From Bryoerythrophyllum caledonicum (Eukaryota; Streptophyta; Bryopsida; Pottiales; Pottiaceae), in the NCBI GenBank assembly GCA_963971425.1, contig OZ020515.1:18968637-19032636 (forward strand): DNA of 64,000 nt. The letters are read 5' to 3'. The notes under the pieces are model-generated. The model did no database searches. It was given only the letters and a program-made list of their open reading frames with translations, and was not told the origin of the DNA. This document shows, one piece after another, positions 45,050 through 57,078 of this stretch. The translations under genes were made by a program, and so were the position numbers. Numbering within the stretch: the first letter of the stretch is position 1; every line of letters begins with the position of its first letter.

Positions 45050-46020
45050 CAGTGGGGTCCAAAAATAATTCGAATTTTTTTGCTTATGTACGTTTTCACA
45101 CTACACTACTGCCAACTTTGGCACCCTCCACAGGGCTGAAAATTTGTCCATTTACCATGAAATTTTTGGCACAAGATAATTTCTATGTTAAAAAAATGTG
45201 TGCCAAATTTCAAGTCTAGATGATAAATTCAAAAAAAGATATTCAAAATCTACCAAGATGTGTAGTTGTGAGCCATTCACAGCTCCCAACTTTGACATCC
45301 TCCCTAGGGTTGATTATTTTTTAATTTACCTTGAAATTTTTGGCACAAGATCATCTCTATGTTTATAATAAGTGTACTAAATTCCAAGGCCACATGAAGA
45401 ATACAAAAAAGGATATTCAAAATTGTCTCTCATAACTATATATTTTGGTAGATTTTTGAAGATGGTTATTTGTATTCATCTTCTGGCCTTGAATTTTTGC
45501 ACACATGTCATCAACATGGAGATGATCTTGTGCCAATAGTTTCATGGTCAATTAACAAATTTTCCGACCTAAGGAGGGTGCCAAAGTTGGCAATAGTGAA
45601 ATGGTTTCCCTAATTGTTTCTCACAACTACACATGTTGGTAGATTTAGATTTGTTTCTTATCTTTTGTGGATCTTTTGGACTTAAAATTAAACACACGTA
45701 TAATCAACATAGAGATGGTATTATGTCCAAAATATCATGGGAAAAAATAAAAAATTGAATCCTTGGGAGGGTGTCAAAGTTGGCAGCTGTGAAACTTTTC
45801 TTACAACTATCCCATGTTGGTAAATCTTGGATATCTTTATTTGTATAAATCTTTTGGCCTTGAAATTTGGCGCACATGTTTTCAACATAGAATTGATCTT
45901 GTGCCAAAAATTTCATAGTAAATTGACAATTTTTCAGCCCTCTGGAGGGCGCCAACGTTGGTAGCAGTGTAGTGGATACGTACATAAGCATAAAATTCGA
46001 ATTATTTTTGGACCCCACTG
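45050..46020. mobile_element. Non-autonomous Tc1/mariner foldback element, 971 bp
   Basis: Ends CAGTGGGGTCCAAAAATAAT in inverted orientation, flanked by TA (45048-45049, 46021-46022). The body consists of the same modules as the element at 28278-29582, including TTGCTTATGTACG, CACTACACT and CCAACTTTG(G/A)CACCCTCC next to the ends, in opposite orientations in the two halves. Only the outermost ~25-30 bp differ from that element. No coding content. Confidence 0.88.
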
Positions 46021-46091
46021 TACAATGCTGGAGAAGCGCTGGTCTAAAGTGATGTTGGTCGGCCGAGCTGCACCATTGAGCCGGATGTGGC

Positions 46092-46935
46092 TTGCCAGAT
46101 TCGAGAGCTTGTCTTGATCAATGGAGAACAACGGAGAACAACCTTTGGCATATTGTGCTGGATTTGGTACGTGAATCAGACATTGCTCCCAATTTTTACA
46201 ATTACCACGGCAACTTTATGACCGACTTCTTCAAAAAGTTTTTTGGAAAGCTTTACAAGACGCTTGCAGAAGATTACGGTGCCCACCACATCCATATGGG
46301 CGGTGCTAGATATCACGTCCGTAAGGTCGATCCGCAGCCGACGTCGTCAACCCGCTTGATGGACATTTACAAATGGCTACAAAGGAAGGACGTTGCAATT
46401 CCTTTGCAGGAGAATGGATGACCGATGACGAAGTTGAAACTTCTTCAGTTTGTAAAGAGTCTACAAATTCCTTCCGTCTTCGTGTCATACGAAATGGCAA
46501 CGAAACACGGGCACACGATTTGCAAAACTCCCCTGTACCATTGCAAGCTCCAGTCCATTGAGAAGGTCTAGAGTATGGTGAAAAAGGTCGTTGCAGCTCC
46601 AAAAATGGGTGACGGAGTTGAGTCTTTGGAATCGCTTGCTCAACCTCTTTGCTCGAATTGAGCCATGCCATCTCAAAGCAATTCGGAAGCAAACTGTTTA
46701 GAATTGCTAGGACTACTAAAAAATTTTCTTGGAAGAGTTGGAAGAGGGCATTGAAGAGGATGGCGATGAGGCGAGCGATGTGGGAAGCAACGGTGGGGAG
46801 AGCAACAATGATGATGAGGAGAGCAATAGTGATGATGATAAGAGCATGAATGAGAGCCATTGGAAAAAAATTGACATTTTATGGCCATTGACGAACCCCC
46901 CATACACCCATCCAGTTCTCTTGGAAATTTAGATA
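46092..46935 (+). pseudogene. IS630/Tc1-type (DDE_3) transposase relic
   Basis: One plus-strand phase with a few stops reads NFYNYHGNFMTDFFKKFFGK, HIHMGGARYHV, SSTRLMDIYKWL, LKLLQFVKSLQIPSVFVSYE and HGHTICKTPLYHCKLQSIEK. This follows the branch whose catalytic domain has 'HMDgAkYHv' and 'GH.vlrlPpYHCelNPIEliW'. The second catalytic Asp is replaced (HMGGA), and NPIE has decayed to QSIE. A TGA interrupts after QENG and a TAG after SIEKV. After a frame change, an acidic tail follows (GIEEDGDEASDVGSNGGESN), as is usual in this branch. It is old and dead; the 45050-46020 element may have split its 5' part. Confidence 0.7.
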
Positions 46936-47049
46936 GTCTATTGCTTTCCCATAAGCCAAGCTTGCCATTTCTAGTGGAAAAGAATAAAATGTAGCTTGGA
47001 ATGTAGGGTACCGTGTTGTGTGGATAGTGTATCTTTTTGTCGCAATCTC

Positions 47050-48221
47050 TACTAGTAAAATTTTCCATACACATCAATCACATGTGATGACCAAGGTACA
47101 TCTCAACTTCAGCAACTTTCAGCAACTTGTGGCCTTTGATGATGTTCTGCATAATCAATTGGGGCCATAAATTCTTACTTTGTCTAGTTGTTGGGGCCTT
47201 AATCCCTCAAGGACGAGCAAATATTGGATGATAAAAAATCTATGAAAATTGAAGATTACTCAGAAGATTATCAAGGTAATGGATACATTTCATTTTCCGT
47301 CCATAGTCACTCGTCCTTAAAAGGTTTAAAGGTCAAATCCACCCACCCTTCAAACCCACCGGCACAAAACTTCATCCACTACCGGTCCGCTCTTCATCCA
47401 TGACCACCGACGCCCACCGACGAACGAAACCCGCGACGAGGATGAGAACCCGAACTCCCACTCACGTCCTCTGACAAGCATTGACTCATCCGACGCCAGG
47501 CTCCATGATTCGCAGCTTCGCACCGTCAATCCTTCGTTTCAAAACGCCCGCAACGGTCTTTACTTCTCGAAGGACGAAAAAAACAAAGAAAACGACTCCG
47601 GGCTTGAGGAAAAAAGCGAAAATATGATCGTAATCTGAAACTCTTGGATGAGAATTCTCAGCTATTTGCCAAACTAATTGAGAACTGAAGTTTTAAGAGA
47701 TCATGTGACGCGTGATGATCTCTTGAAGCTACTTTTTGAGTCGTGCGATTAGTTTTGTGTAGACTTGTTGCGTTGGTATGTATGGTTGAGCCTGGCTGAA
47801 GGCCGGTTCGCACTAGCGCTTGCGGTCGACTTGCGTTCCGCGTAAGGGTAATTTGAGAAAATATTTTCTTATTCAAAAACATTGTAGACTCTTGTCTCAT
47901 ACCAACTCAAGTCACTGTTGCACGCGGTTGCCGCACGCAAGCCAAGATGAGTCATAAATTTGCGTTAGTAAGTACTGTAATGTTCAAGTGGCCACAAATA
48001 CTATTCACTTTTGGATTTTAGTTCATTAATTCTCTGAATGTTTCTTTACACGTTACCCTTCCGAAGCAGATTCTTGCAGCACTTGCGGTGAACATGCGTT
48101 CTTCTGCCTAGTGCAATGAAACTTCGCCGAGGACCTCGTCAACAATTGGGTTGTCTGGTTTCAGGCGGAAGGAGTTCTGGAAGTGATTGATTTTTTTTCT
48201 TGTTTTCCGTTTCAATTCGGC
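47050..48221 (+). promoter_or_regulatory. Serine racemase upstream region, containing a ~315-bp insertion
   Basis: From ~47050 this matches the eroded copy at 9640-10600 closely, so it was duplicated together with the gene. An insertion at about 47797-48112, starting AGGCCGGTTCGCACTAGCGC and ending CTGCCTAGTGC, is absent from the other copy (GGCTGAGTCAATGAAAC at ~10548). Its ends share only CACTAG in inverted form, so I cannot name the family. No TATA box tied to a start site is evident. Confidence 0.55.
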
Positions 48222-51200
48222 ATGGCAATGGGTACGGCGCAGACGCAGGAGTACGCGGCTGATCTCAAGTCCATTACGGAAGCTCGAGAGCGCATAGCGG
48301 CCTACATTCACACCACGCCTGTTGTCACGTCCACGTCCTTGGATGCTCTTGCTGGGTGCCACCTCTTCTTCAAATGCGAGCTGCTGCAGAAAGGGTAAAG
48401 CGAATTCATCATCCCGTGTTGAAGGTTTAGGGTTGTGAAAAATGATCCTCTGATGTTGCATGTTTTTGTTAATTTTCTAAATTAAAAAAAAGTTTGATGA
48501 TAAATTTGATTCGTTTACCAAAGGGATTCAGGGCCTCGTTTGTTGGTGGAAGATTTTCAGATTTAGTGATTGACAAAGAAAGACCAGCATCTATCTACTG
48601 TTAACAGTTATGGTTCATGTGAACTGTGAGCTTATGCAAGGATACGAGTTCCATGGTTGTGTGACTTATCAGTCTGGTTTTAGGGTTTAGGGTTCAGGAT
48701 TGTGTTTTAGGGATCCTCTTACGTTGGTAATATTAATTTTCTGACCTAACGATTGACAAAGATAGACCAGCAGCATTAGTATTTGTGTTTCATGTGAATA
48801 CCTGTTCTCTTAATGCTAGCTTCTGCAGAAAACACTCATGGTTGCGAATTGTGAGCCCGGGTTTTAGGGTTTCAGGGTTTTAGAATTGTGTAGTATTCCG
48901 GATCCTCCGATGTTGCATGTTTTGGTGAAAGATTTGACCAGCATCTACCAGTAATAGTTCTGTTTCATGCGACCTGTTCTTCCGATGCGAGACGATGTCG
49001 GGTTTGTACATTGGTTTTGATGTTTCATGTTTTGGTGAAAGGTGATTGACCAGTCTCATCTATTTAACAAATGTGGTTTTATTAGGGAGCTGACTTTGAA
49101 TGCTGGATGTGGGGATTTGGTGGAGTTTTTCAAGGCTGTGACTGATTGATTTTAATGGTGGTCAGGGGTACAATAAAAGATTGGTTGTTTGGGGGTGATT
49201 GATGCTGTGCAGGGGTGCCTTCAAGTTCAGAGGAGCATGTAATGCGGTTCTCTCACTCTCCGATGATGATGCACGAAAGGGTGTCTTGACGCACAGCAGG
49301 TCCGATTCATTCACACACTGCTTTCTTGTCTTGTTATGGTTGTAAAAGATATAAAACATGCCCCATATTTCAAGATGAACTCCACAAACGTCCTTGAAGT
49401 TGTATCCATCACAGAGCTCTTGAGGGGATAATTCCTAAATGAGCTTATGAGCTTAGAACTTCTTGAAACAGGCTAATGAAATGGAAGCAAGTGGCAATCA
49501 AGACGAGTAAACATATGTGTGTCAGCGAAGCAATGGCGATTAGTATAGGAAAAAAACCATTGGTTAGCCTTGACAATAATTTTGTTGTAGTACAAAGAGA
49601 TTGTTATGAAATAGATAGTCTACCCTCTATAGGGAGCAATAGTGTATTCCATCTGACACTTTATCTTTGGAGAGCAGAGTTCTTCTTTCTTTGGAGAAGA
49701 TAGTAAATTCATGAGGTTTTTGGGTCCGGATTGTTTGGATGTGCGTAGTGGCAACCATGCAGCCGCAGTGGCGTTGGCCGCGCAAATGCGAGGGATCCCT
49801 GCCCACATCGTCGTCCCTCGCAACGCGCCAACGTGCAAGGTGAACAACGTGAAACGCTACAGAGGCCGCATCACGGTGTGCGAGCCAACGTTGGAGTCAA
49901 GGGAGCGCACGGCAGCTGTCGTGGGAGCGAAAACTGGTGCCGCACTTGTTCACCCCTTCAACGATCCGCGAATCATCAGGTGCCATCTCCTCTCCCGCTC
50001 CCATCTCCTCACCTGTGTTACATAGAGTAAGTGCAAAAACAAAACAAACAAAATAGTGGAGGAGCAAATTAGAAGAAGGGAGAATTGAAGATGTAGCGCA
50101 ACTGAATTCTGCCCTAGTTTTGTCACCATCACAAAGGAGAAAGTCTATGCAACTGTATTTGTGATAGCAAGTCATTGGTTGTCACCTCGGGCTATCATAG
50201 GCTCAACATGAACCCCACAGAAAGGACATGCTGGTCCTCACTTCGACTTCACCCCAAGGTCATGTCAAGGTCTTGTCAGTCATCACTTTGATTTCACCCT
50301 AGAGTACGCCTATCACAAACTACGTACGATAGATAACGAAACCCAATGATGATCCTTTCCCCACAAGATGATCGTAAGTAAAACATTCAGAACTTCATTC
50401 ACCTGCACCTTTTTGGGGTGTAATTGAGCTGTTACTAAGTCTTTCGCTTGAGTTGAGCGTGAGAGGGAGGGGTGATGAGATGGAGTCCACCATTTGTTGT
50501 TTGTGAAAAGGGCCTTGTCTTTCTTGTTTGTTCGCCTACTATTTTGTGTTCCGGGAACCACGACTTGACTTTTATATAAGATGGAGTGAATATTATTAAT
50601 CTATTGGCTGAGTCTCTTCGTTCTGGTGGCAATTTTGTGTGATACCAGTGGGCAAGGCACCGTCGCACTGGAGTTTTTGGAGCAAGTTCCGCAACTCGAC
50701 ATCATCGTTGTTCCAATCAGTGGTAAGTGGTGCTCTACTTCACCATGGCCTTCAATCAAAGCACACATCTCATCACTAGATACTTTCTGATTCTAGCTTG
50801 GAGAACCTCTAAGGATTTTAGGGGAATGAAGCATTACGATCAGTTTGACATGAGACTCTTGCCTGGCGGAGGTTTACTTGGCGGAGGTTTACGCTACATC
50901 TCTAATGGAGAGCTTTAAGTATTGACTATTTTCTACAAAATAGAGTTCACTGAAGATCAAGTTTCTAGAGTAAACTCCAACTCTTAGAAACCTAGAGCTG
51001 CCATAGTTTAAAGGTTTCAGAACTGATTGGCAGGAGGCGGGCTGATATCTGGAGTTGCAATTGCTGCCAAGGCCCTCAAGCCCAGCATAAAGATCATTGC
51101 CGCGGAACCATCCGGAGCTGATGATGCCGCACAATCCAAAGCGGTGGGGCATATCGTTCCCATGATGCGTCCCAACACCATCGCCGACGGATTACGAGCT

Positions 51201-51797
51201 TCTCTGGGCGACCTCACATGGTATCCATCTGGTTTGAGAAGAAAGGAAACAGTAGATGAAGCCAAGCTTCCATGAGTTTTATTTCTTTTTACATGATTAA
51301 AACCAGGCCTAAGTTGAGCTCTAAACTAGTTCCAACTTGTGTTTAGAAACTACATAGTTAACAAGGAATCTAGTTGAGAGACCACCACATGTAACGTCTA
51401 TAAAGAGGGAGGCAAGAGTAGTAAAAACAGGGGGTACCTTATTGAAACTTTGGGTGGCTTTTTGTGACGTGCATTGTCGGCAAGTGTAGTTAGTTGGATG
51501 ATTGGCTGGTGATATCCGGTATCTTCAGGTTAGTGATTCCAGTGGTTTTGCGCTTGCAGGCCTGTGGTGCGTGACCTTGTCTGCGAGGTTGTCACCGTGG
51601 ATGACGCGGAAATCATCGCTGCGGCGAAGCTGTGTTTTGAGGTGTTGAAATTGGCGGTGGAGCCGAGTGGTGCCATTGGACTGGCCGCCGTCTTGTCGAA
51701 GAAATGGACGCATCTCGAGTCGGCGAAAAACGTGGGCATAGTGCTGTCAGGTGGAAATGTCGATTTAGAAGCTTTGTGGGAAGCTTGGAAGAACTAG
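48222..51797 (+). CDS. SR: Serine racemase (fold-type II PLP enzyme)
   Basis: Interconverts L- and D-serine and can dehydrate serine to pyruvate; cytosolic in plants. Six exons, 48222-48394, 49213-49299, 49749-49979, 50649-50722, 51034-51220 and 51560-51797, join to 990 nt, 329 aa, about the Arabidopsis length. The PLP-binding Lys62 is in GGAFKFRGACNAVL, the catalytic Ser87 in HSSGNHAA, the phosphate loop is SGGGLISGV, the divalent-cation site is AAEPSGADDAAQSK, and the C-terminal PLP-ring Ser is in VLSGGNVDL. All residues expected for activity are visible. I chose ATG 48222 (MAMGTAQ) because no upstream in-frame ATG precedes it; 48228 is possible. Exon 2 uses a weak donor (GTCCGA). It converges with the carrier gene, stops 225 bases apart. 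Two broken copies lie at 9.6 and 57.1 kb. Confidence 0.95.
48676..48720 (+). other. Telo-box-like run in serine racemase intron 1
   Basis: GGTTTTAGGGTTTAGGGTTC and a nearby TTTTAGGG match the plant telomere-type motif often found near the 5' ends of plant housekeeping genes. The same run is kept in both eroded copies (~10716 and ~57090). A second, weaker run is at ~48860-48885. Confidence 0.6.
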
Positions 51798-52022
51798 ACG
51801 ACCTCTTCCGATTGCTGAAATGTGCGCTGTTAACTCTGATGTAGAAAACTGTGTATTCGACGACACCATGTCTTGTTTAAAGTGGCAGCATTGGAAGTTG
51901 GGGCAACACAACACGTTTCTTTGAAGAATTCATCGCAACAACAATACGAAACATCCATCAATCTTGCTGAACAAATGATTGAGAAAGCTACAGCACTACG
52001 TTACATGTTTTGTTCGTGCAGG

Positions 52023-53940
52023 TCAGAGCTTGGATACACGTTGTACGATTTCCTCGTAAATAGTCCTGCATGAAATAAGCCGAAAACATGAGAATGAGAA
52101 GGTACGACCACTGAAATCATACAGATTGAGAGTGCGGGGCGGGCCATTATACCAGGCGAATGCTTGCTGCAGAGCTCGTCTGCCCACCCTTGGCACTACT
52201 CCCACGAATAAACCCTTGAAACCATGTACCTGCACAGTCGCGCAACTTGCACTGATGTGACCATAGCCTCACAAACTTAAAGACCACACAAGAATGCCAA
52301 GCCAGGATATGGTCACTATTCCGTTTTGACACTGAATATGCTGAGCAAAGGACCCTTGTAGACAGCATTCAGTTTGTTGCTATTCAAGGTAGATCCAGAC
52401 CTCAACGATGTGTTTGACTGTTGATGCAATGCTGGTCCGATGTCCCCGGTCCAACTGCAACCTTGTTCGAATCTGTATCAAAACGGAAATCGGGATACGG
52501 TTGATAAACGGACAAACGCATTTATCTGAACTGGCTTGTTTTTCCTAGCCCACTTCTATTTTTTTGAAACGAACAGAGGACACCAGATTTCAAAACGCCT
52601 AAGAAAACATCAAACGCACTTCCTCTCTTCATCCCATTCAGAGGAACAGTACCGACCACATACCACATCTGGCGGATGAGTTAGAAGTGTAGCACCCCCT
52701 CCGGATACCGCACCTGTCAGGGAAGATCATTATCTTCACTACATCTTCAGACAAAAGAATGAAAAGTAAGCTAGTAGCTGTCATATAACACCAAAACAGA
52801 GCAACAATAAAAGAAGTTGCACCGACTTTTCCATGCTACAGCTCCAGCTCCTGAAAATACCTGCTAAGAAATTACCAGCGGCTTGCGGCGTTCCATTCGG
52901 CAGACTCTCTGCCACACATCGTGGATTATGGTTCGCCACCAAAGTCAAAGCAAACACGAATACTGAATCATAATCGACTGACACCAACTGGGAATTGAAG
53001 AATACCTTTCATGAATATCTGCATGCGATTGTACATCAGAAGGTAGAGACCGGAATATGGAGCATCTCGAGCCAGCGTCGGTATCAATCCGCTGGAAAGA
53101 CCTGCCACACCACTTCAATTCGTAAGGCGCTAAACGATGTCGCAACAAGATGACAGGAGCTGGAGTTCGCAACGTGGTAAGGTGTTACTCACCAGGAAGG
53201 CCTTCTTTATATGTGATGGTCTGGACGGCGTGGAACGTGTTGCGATACACCAGGCCCGACGCTGCCGCATACTGCATGACCCCCGCCCTGCTGCACGCTT
53301 GTCACCATCAAGCAAGAACGGATCCCTGACGACGTCCCAGATCCACTGCTACGTGAGCATTCTCACTCAGCCGATCCGTTCTCTACAACTACAAACCCAA
53401 ATTTCCAGCCAGATACTCCAACAAGCCCAGGCTCGCTCAGGCTCGAAAACTTACCTCCATGCGCGTCTTGATGACCGTGATGGGGCACACGACGGATGAG
53501 GCGATGGAGCGCGTCAACGCGCCCGCGCTGAGCGTGAGGAGCGGGGGGAGCTTGTCCTTGAGCGACCCGCCGTCCCCACGCGCCGCGTCGCCGGCGAACG
53601 CGGCCCGCATCGTCTCCACCATCGGCCCCAGCACCGCGAAGTAGAGCCCCGCGCCCAGCCCCACGCGCACGCACGCCGGTCCCGTCCCGCGCCACAGCCC
53701 CCGCACGCCGTCCTCGCCCAGGATCCGGCGCACCACGGCGCCGAAGTGGCGGTCCTTGGCGTTCTCCGCGGCCTGCATGTGCGTCTTGATCACGTCCAGG
53801 GGCTGCAGCAGCGTCGTGCTCACCATGCCCGCCCCACCGCCTGCCAGGAACGACGTCACGCTCTTCCGCGAGGACCTCTTAGTCTTCGCTGCTGCTACGC
53901 CCATGGTCTCATCAACTGCTGCTTTGCTCACTTGCGCCAT
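52023..53940 (-). CDS. Mitochondrial glycine carrier, SLC25A38/Hem25 type
   Basis: Inner-membrane carrier expected to import glycine for 5-aminolevulinate and other glycine-using pathways. Eight exons, 53940-53455, 53271-53193, 53101-53006, 52908-52861, 52713-52664, 52472-52401, 52229-52153 and 52065-52023, give 951 nt, 316 aa. The three SLC25 signatures are [22 protein letters not shown] and HPPDVIRTRLQ. Family marks are [40 protein letters not shown] and [20 protein letters not shown]. The VIKTRMEY context in repeat 2 and [10 protein letters not shown] point to SLC25A38 rather than other carriers. Exon 1 (half the protein) is GC-rich; later exons are tiny. The exon 6 donor (GTCTGG) is weak but the phase fits. 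Substrate is inferred from family. Confidence 0.9.
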
Positions 53941-55085
53941 CGCAGCTGCCCACCTTCCGACGTCCCTCTGCTAGCAATTCCACTTCTTCATTCTGTATCC
54001 ACCAAATTCTCACACCTCACCGCTTCTGACATCTCACCTCACTGCTGCTTCACCCTGCACATCAACATCACAGCAATTTAGTACTTGGCGGGAAGCGATT
54101 CAAGTCTTGCGCCCCATTTGCCCCTCCGAATTCCCATAAACCCTAGCATAGGTTTAACAAATCCAGACTCCCAATCCAAACTCAACCCAGAACCCAACCC
54201 CACAAACCCAAAGATTTCTCCAAGATCCGGAGGAATAACTTTCGTTTCTTATCACTCTCTACAGGAGAATGATCACCTCCATCTCCACTGTTCCAAAACT
54301 TCAGACAACAAGATGATACATTCCTAATAATACAGCTTTTACCAGGATAATTGATATATAAATATGTATCTTTACTTCCATCTTCCAATTTAAACACAAT
54401 ATGATGCCAAAAAGGGTAACCTGTTTGGATATCCCCTGTACACACTGACCCCGAAAGGGTCATCTGTTTCAAAAAAGGCAATTGCTCTATTGACATTTAG
54501 CAACTTGCTTCTTTAAATACAACTATACCCACTTCTTTAACTGCCCTAATTCCTGATCAATCACCCTAAAATGTTTCTAAACCTCGTCATGATCAGAAAT
54601 AGATGCTTTGGCAACTTATGGTAGTTCAGTGATGAATAGACAGCAGGTCACATATCTGCGTGAATTCCTGCAGCCTGGACTTTGTCCTCATGCTCCAGTA
54701 TCAAATATACAGCTGTCAACACCAATCTGCAACCATGAGGCACATTCCCCAAAACATGAGTCAACTGAAAGGAAACGAAATTCCTTCTATTAACTTCAAA
54801 ATAAAACTCCAAGATGTCCAGAATCCTAGAAGAATCAAGCGTAAAGATACTTTGTGGAACCACAGTCTAATATCCAAAAAGAAGCCCAGCAGAGTGTGCC
54901 CAGATCAGGCCCAAACAGAAGAATCGCTCTTATTTTGGTGAACCTCACAGGCGTAATCCATTAGCCTTCTAAAATCACTATTATTTGGTCAGCAGATAGA
55001 CCAACACGTCTTCGCAAATAGAGACATTACAGAGACGAGATATGATCCAAAGGAACTCACCAAACAACAGGCAAGAAAAGGTTTA
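53941..55085. other. Intergenic DNA between glycine carrier and cornichon
   Basis: Holds the carrier's 5' flank and the cornichon 3' UTR. Minus-strand frames at 54496-54182 and 54863-54648 lack motifs and introns and look fortuitous. No repeats stand out. Confidence 0.5.
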
Positions 55086-56534
55086 TCACAGAACAATGAC
55101 CGTGAACAACAACCTGTAAAACAGGCGGCAAACAAATTCTTAAAGGTGAATTAATCCAGCAGATGCCTATGATAAAAGCTTTACCGTACATGGCCTAAAA
55201 GAAAAGGAGTGCCGTACTTGAAAGCCCGAATTGGCCAGCGTAAACTCGTATACTTGGACATTTCAAAAATTACCATCAAGGCTTGAACATAGATTCCGAG
55301 ATAAGAAGAAGATTCCAAAGGTTGATAAAGGATGTAGAATAAAAGATTGATGTCTTACTTGTAAATAACAATGAAGAAAAGAAGAAGGTAAAACGCAAGC
55401 TTGACCAGCCGATACTTCTTCTCACGATCAAGTAGATTAAAGATTTCTGTGACGTCCAGTAGATGTTGTTTCTTCAGGTACCTGTAAAATGCAGTACCAA
55501 TAAGACCGCGTAAACTAAACGTTAAGTAACAGGAGACTTGAAGTAGAAATTCGTCTCACATCTAATGAGAGCCTAGACATGCCCCTGTCTATACCCATCA
55601 ATTATCCACACAGCCATATCTCACCAGCAGACGTCTGAGTTCTACACTGAACAATAAGAGTATTCCACATGAGCAATCAATAGTTGCTGGACTAACTGCT
55701 ACACCTTAGAATCGGGCACCTCATTCTCGAATTACCTAAATGAAGATAAACACGATCAACCTAAACAAAAATCATGAACATCCAAAATCAGTGAAAAAAC
55801 TGGTTCCTGGAAAGAATCCCTAAAGGACGAGCCTTGAGTTTTGTGGCATACAAAACCTAACACAAACCATGTACTTATTCTGACGATCCTAAAATGAATC
55901 GTTGTCTACAGAATACGTTTTAGCTGCATCCAGTACAAGACAACTTCACGACGGTGAGCTGAAAAAGAGAGAACTTACAAATTTACGTGGTAGTAGATTA
56001 AAGGGACGTTGAGCAAAAACAGTAGCCAGTGACCCGTGAGGAGGTAGACGAGGCCTAAAGCTCCATGGATCGCAAATTCGGGGATTATGAAATTATTGAT
56101 ACGAGACGACGAATCAAACGGATTGATGTAGTCGAACTCAAGGTCGGACAAGCACATTAGCTGCCAAACAACAACAAAACTGAATTACTCTCAATGTCAA
56201 GTCAAAACTCGCGACGCTATGAACCAAAAATCAAATAACGTCAGAACTTTGAATTCCACAAAACAAACTGTGCCCTACGCTAAAAAGGCTGCCCTAATTC
56301 AAGCAAGAATCGCCGAGTATAGAAAACAAAACACTACACCCAAGAACCGCGAGAAAACGAAAAAGAAAACAGCTCCAACGAAAACATAAACCTCCATAAA
56401 CCTCCGAAAAGCTCCAGAACACTCCAAAAATCTCCAATAACCTGGCCGTGGAAAAGCACCTGGTAAACAAGGATTCCGAGCAGCGAGACGACGGCGAAGA
56501 AGCAGAAGAGCCAGAGAACAAGATCCCCCGCCAT
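55086..56534 (-). CDS. CNIH: Cornichon homologue, ER cargo receptor
   Basis: ER/early-secretory membrane protein that loads membrane cargo into COPII vesicles; in plants it sorts channels and transporters, including glutamate-receptor-like channels. Four exons, 56534-56460, 56160-55979, 55481-55359 and 55113-55086, join to 408 nt, 135 aa, the family's usual size. The first membrane segment is DLVLWLFCFFAVVSLLGILV, followed by the cornichon signature SDLEFDYINPFDSSSRINNF, IPEFAIHGALGLVYLLTGHW, LNVPLIYYHVNLYLKKQHLL, DVTEIFNLLDREKKYRLVKL and a last segment AFYLLLFFIVIYK LLFTVIVL. The final exon is only 28 nt including the stop, easy for gene finders to miss; without it the protein would end at ...IVIYK through an in-intron TAA. 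Exon phases agree throughout. Confidence 0.92.
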
Positions 56535-57078
56535 GCTCCCGAATCCGAAAGACACCGCCTCCACCTCACACCGCGATCGCGTCACGCAGCGTTGTGTAGA
56601 GCAGCGACGAATCACCTCATAAAAACGACCACGAGGCGACGCAGCGTCTGCAACAAATCCGCAAACTCCGAGAAGCCGCCTGGAGCGATGTGACCTCAAA
56701 CTCAACGCCAGAAAATCAACAGAGCGCGAGAATAAGGCCGCGCTGCCACGTCTTCGACAGAGTAAACGAGGGTTCCGCAGAAGACGAAGCTATGGCGAAG
56801 CGACAGAGATTCAAGCGCTTCCGTCGTCACTCTCAAAAACTCGAGCCTCGCTCTCCACAGCCTTCTTTCGAGCCACTTTACTTCGACGGTACAAAACGCC
56901 GTCACTGGATCCAAACACGACGTATTCTATCAGTTTCGTAGAATTGGAGGAGAAATCTACGAAAATAGTAGAAAAGGGCGGCGTGAGGTACCATAACGCT
57001 TTTCGGTGTACATCTCCTCCAACAAGAATCTAGGGCTTCGCGTTGTCTCAGACTTGAGCCTTTTGCCAACTTCTGATT
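56535..57078. other. Cornichon upstream region
   Basis: GC-richer DNA with no supported gene. A plus-strand frame at 56690-56941 is antisense-like and motif-free. It ends where the second serine racemase copy begins. Confidence 0.5.

Noticed and set aside
47797-48112. Assignment of the insertion upstream of serine racemase to a transposon family
   Set aside because: The two ends share only CACTAG in inverted form and no clear target duplication remains, so no family can be named.
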